Source: Deltaproteobacteria bacterium (GTDB lineage: Bacteria > Myxococcota_A > Polyangia > Polyangiales > Polyangiaceae). From it: a stretch of 64,000 bases of DNA. The position numbers were made by a program, and so were the translations under genes. The DNA is taken from contig JACRCQ010000006.1 of the NCBI GenBank assembly GCA_016218915.1, forward strand, positions 1-64,000, read 5' to 3'. Positions 63,265 to 64,000 of the stretch are shown here, piece by piece (the stretch's first letter is position 1; the number at the start of each line of letters is the position of its first letter). Under the pieces are notes generated by a model. The model was not told the origin of the DNA. It did no database searches and saw only the letters and a list, made by a program, of their open reading frames with translations.

Positions 63265-64000
63265 TTGAGCCTGGCCAGGAAGATCGGGATCGCTGTTGCT
63301 GCCGTCGCGCTCGTTGCCGGAGCTGTCGTCGTGATGGCGCCCAAGCCGGCGAAAGTCGAGCTCGGACGCGTGCAGCGGGGCGCCCTGCAAGTGACCGTGG
63401 AGGCGACCGGCAAGACGAGGGTCAAAGAGCGGTTCACCGTGTCAGCGCCGGTGTCAGGGAATCTCACGCGCATCGAGCTCAGGGCTGGGGATGTCGTCAC
63501 CCAGGGCCAGGTGCTGGCGCGCATCGCCCCGTACGAGCCGGCGCTGCTCGACGCCCGGACCCGCGCCGAAGCCGAGGCGCGGGTGGCCGTGGCGAATTCT
63601 TCGAGAGCGGAGGCAGAGGCTGCGGTCGAGCGGGCGAGGGTTGCGCGCGATCAGGCGGTGCACGAGCTGGGTCGCGTACGCAAGCTCGCCGAGTCGAACG
63701 CCATTGCGCCTGAAGTGCTGGACAGCGCGGAGTTCGCCGCGCGAGGCAGGGAGCGCGAGCTAGCGTCGGTCGAGGCAGCCCTGCAGTCGGCCCGTCGCGG
63801 TGTCGATGCTGCCCGGGCCACGCTCGTGCGAGGCGGCTCCCACGCCAGGAAGTCGTCGGACGCCGAGGTGACCACCCCCACGCGCGGACGAATCCTGCGT
63901 GTGGTCCAGCAGAGCGAAGGGCCGGTCCAGGCCGGCACTCCGCTGCTCGAGATCGGCGATCCGACGTCCCTGGAGATCGCCGCAGACTTCCTGACCACCG
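63265..64000 (+). CDS. HlyD-family periplasmic adaptor, cut by window end
   Basis: Begins at a TTG with AAGGAG six bases upstream, three bases after the permease stop, and is open for 245 codons to the edge. N-terminal membrane anchor (IGIAVAAVALVAGAVVVM), first lipoyl-like half (VSAPVSGNLTRIELRAGDVVTQGQVLARI), long coiled coil (about 85-185), second half (VTTPTRGRILRVVQQSEGPVQAGTPLLEIGD). Adaptors of this type join the inner-membrane pump to an outer-membrane channel. The C-terminal part lies outside the window. Confidence 0.93.
   Translation, partial: MSLARKIGIAVAAVALVAGAVVVMAPKPAKVELGRVQRGALQVTVEATGKTRVKERFTVSAPVSGNLTRIELRAGDVVTQGQVLARIAPYEPALLDARTRAEAEARVAVANSSRAEAEAAVERARVARDQAVHELGRVRKLAESNAIAPEVLDSAEFAARGRERELASVEAALQSARRGVDAARATLVRGGSHARKSSDAEVTTPTRGRILRVVQQSEGPVQAGTPLLEIGDPTSLEIAADFLTT

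Overview
The window looks like chromosomal DNA of a large-genome myxobacterium, most likely Polyangiales (Sorangium/Polyangium-like). This is inferred from several things together: very high GC, four Hanks-type Ser/Thr kinases (two with N-terminal zinc ribbons), at least eleven predicted lipoproteins (several with Gly/Ser/Thr-rich or Asp/Pro-rich linkers after the lipobox Cys), an OmpA protein with thrombospondin type 3 repeats, and Pro-rich cytoplasmic proteins. No prophage, insertion sequence, integrase or CRISPR array was seen. Species-level placement cannot be made from the sequence alone.

Layout. 1-359 is a 17-bp tandem repeat array that runs off the left edge and abuts a kinase gene. 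0.4-10 kb: a kinase with an altered HRD motif, a DUF362 protein, a CAP-domain lipoprotein, the dapA-dapB lysine/peptidoglycan pair, a large lipoprotein, a small DUF5678-like protein and a membrane kinase. 10-16 kb: a 41-residue very basic protein behind a clear promoter, a Pro-rich protein, a lectin-fold lipoprotein, a two-GAF diguanylate cyclase and a Lys-rich-tailed protein. 16-22 kb: tRNA-Ala(GGC) with a textbook terminator, the OmpA protein, an ECF sigma factor with a membrane partner, pssA, and a solitary FliI/SctN-type ATPase. 22-31 kb: an 849-residue tandem radical SAM protein, a SUKH protein, a uracil phosphoribosyltransferase, a kinase-AAA-TPR signalling protein, an MshEN-type protein and an SCP2 protein.

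32-38.7 kb: biotin carboxylase, then a four-gene operon (xseA, a shikimate-dehydrogenase-like protein lacking the catalytic Lys, a GH133-like debranching enzyme, a lipoprotein). 38.7-42.3 kb: DUF3293, a two-gene Dam-type methyltransferase/PD-(D/E)XK nuclease module followed by 26-bp repeats, an FGE-fold lipoprotein without catalytic cysteines, and thioredoxin. 42.4-51.7 kb: a kinase with a propeller-like C-terminus, a membrane metallophosphoesterase, and surface lipoproteins, including one whose C-type lectin domain is interrupted by another domain. 51.7-59.4 kb: purB with a coiled-coil lipoprotein, a GT2 glycosyltransferase, a GerW-DUF2953-GerW cluster, an extensin-like peptidase, a ferritin-like protein and a second radical SAM protein related to the tandem one. 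59.5-64 kb: a TetR-controlled ABC efflux operon (TetR, ATPase, FtsX/MacB-type permease, HlyD-type adaptor cut by the window edge).

Most promising for novelty: the tandem radical SAM protein and its single-module relative, the split C-type lectin lipoprotein, the duplicated GerW plus DUF2953 cluster, the compact restriction-modification candidate, the AroE-like protein with a broken active site, and the 41-residue basic protein. All functions are inferred from motifs read by eye; no database search was run.
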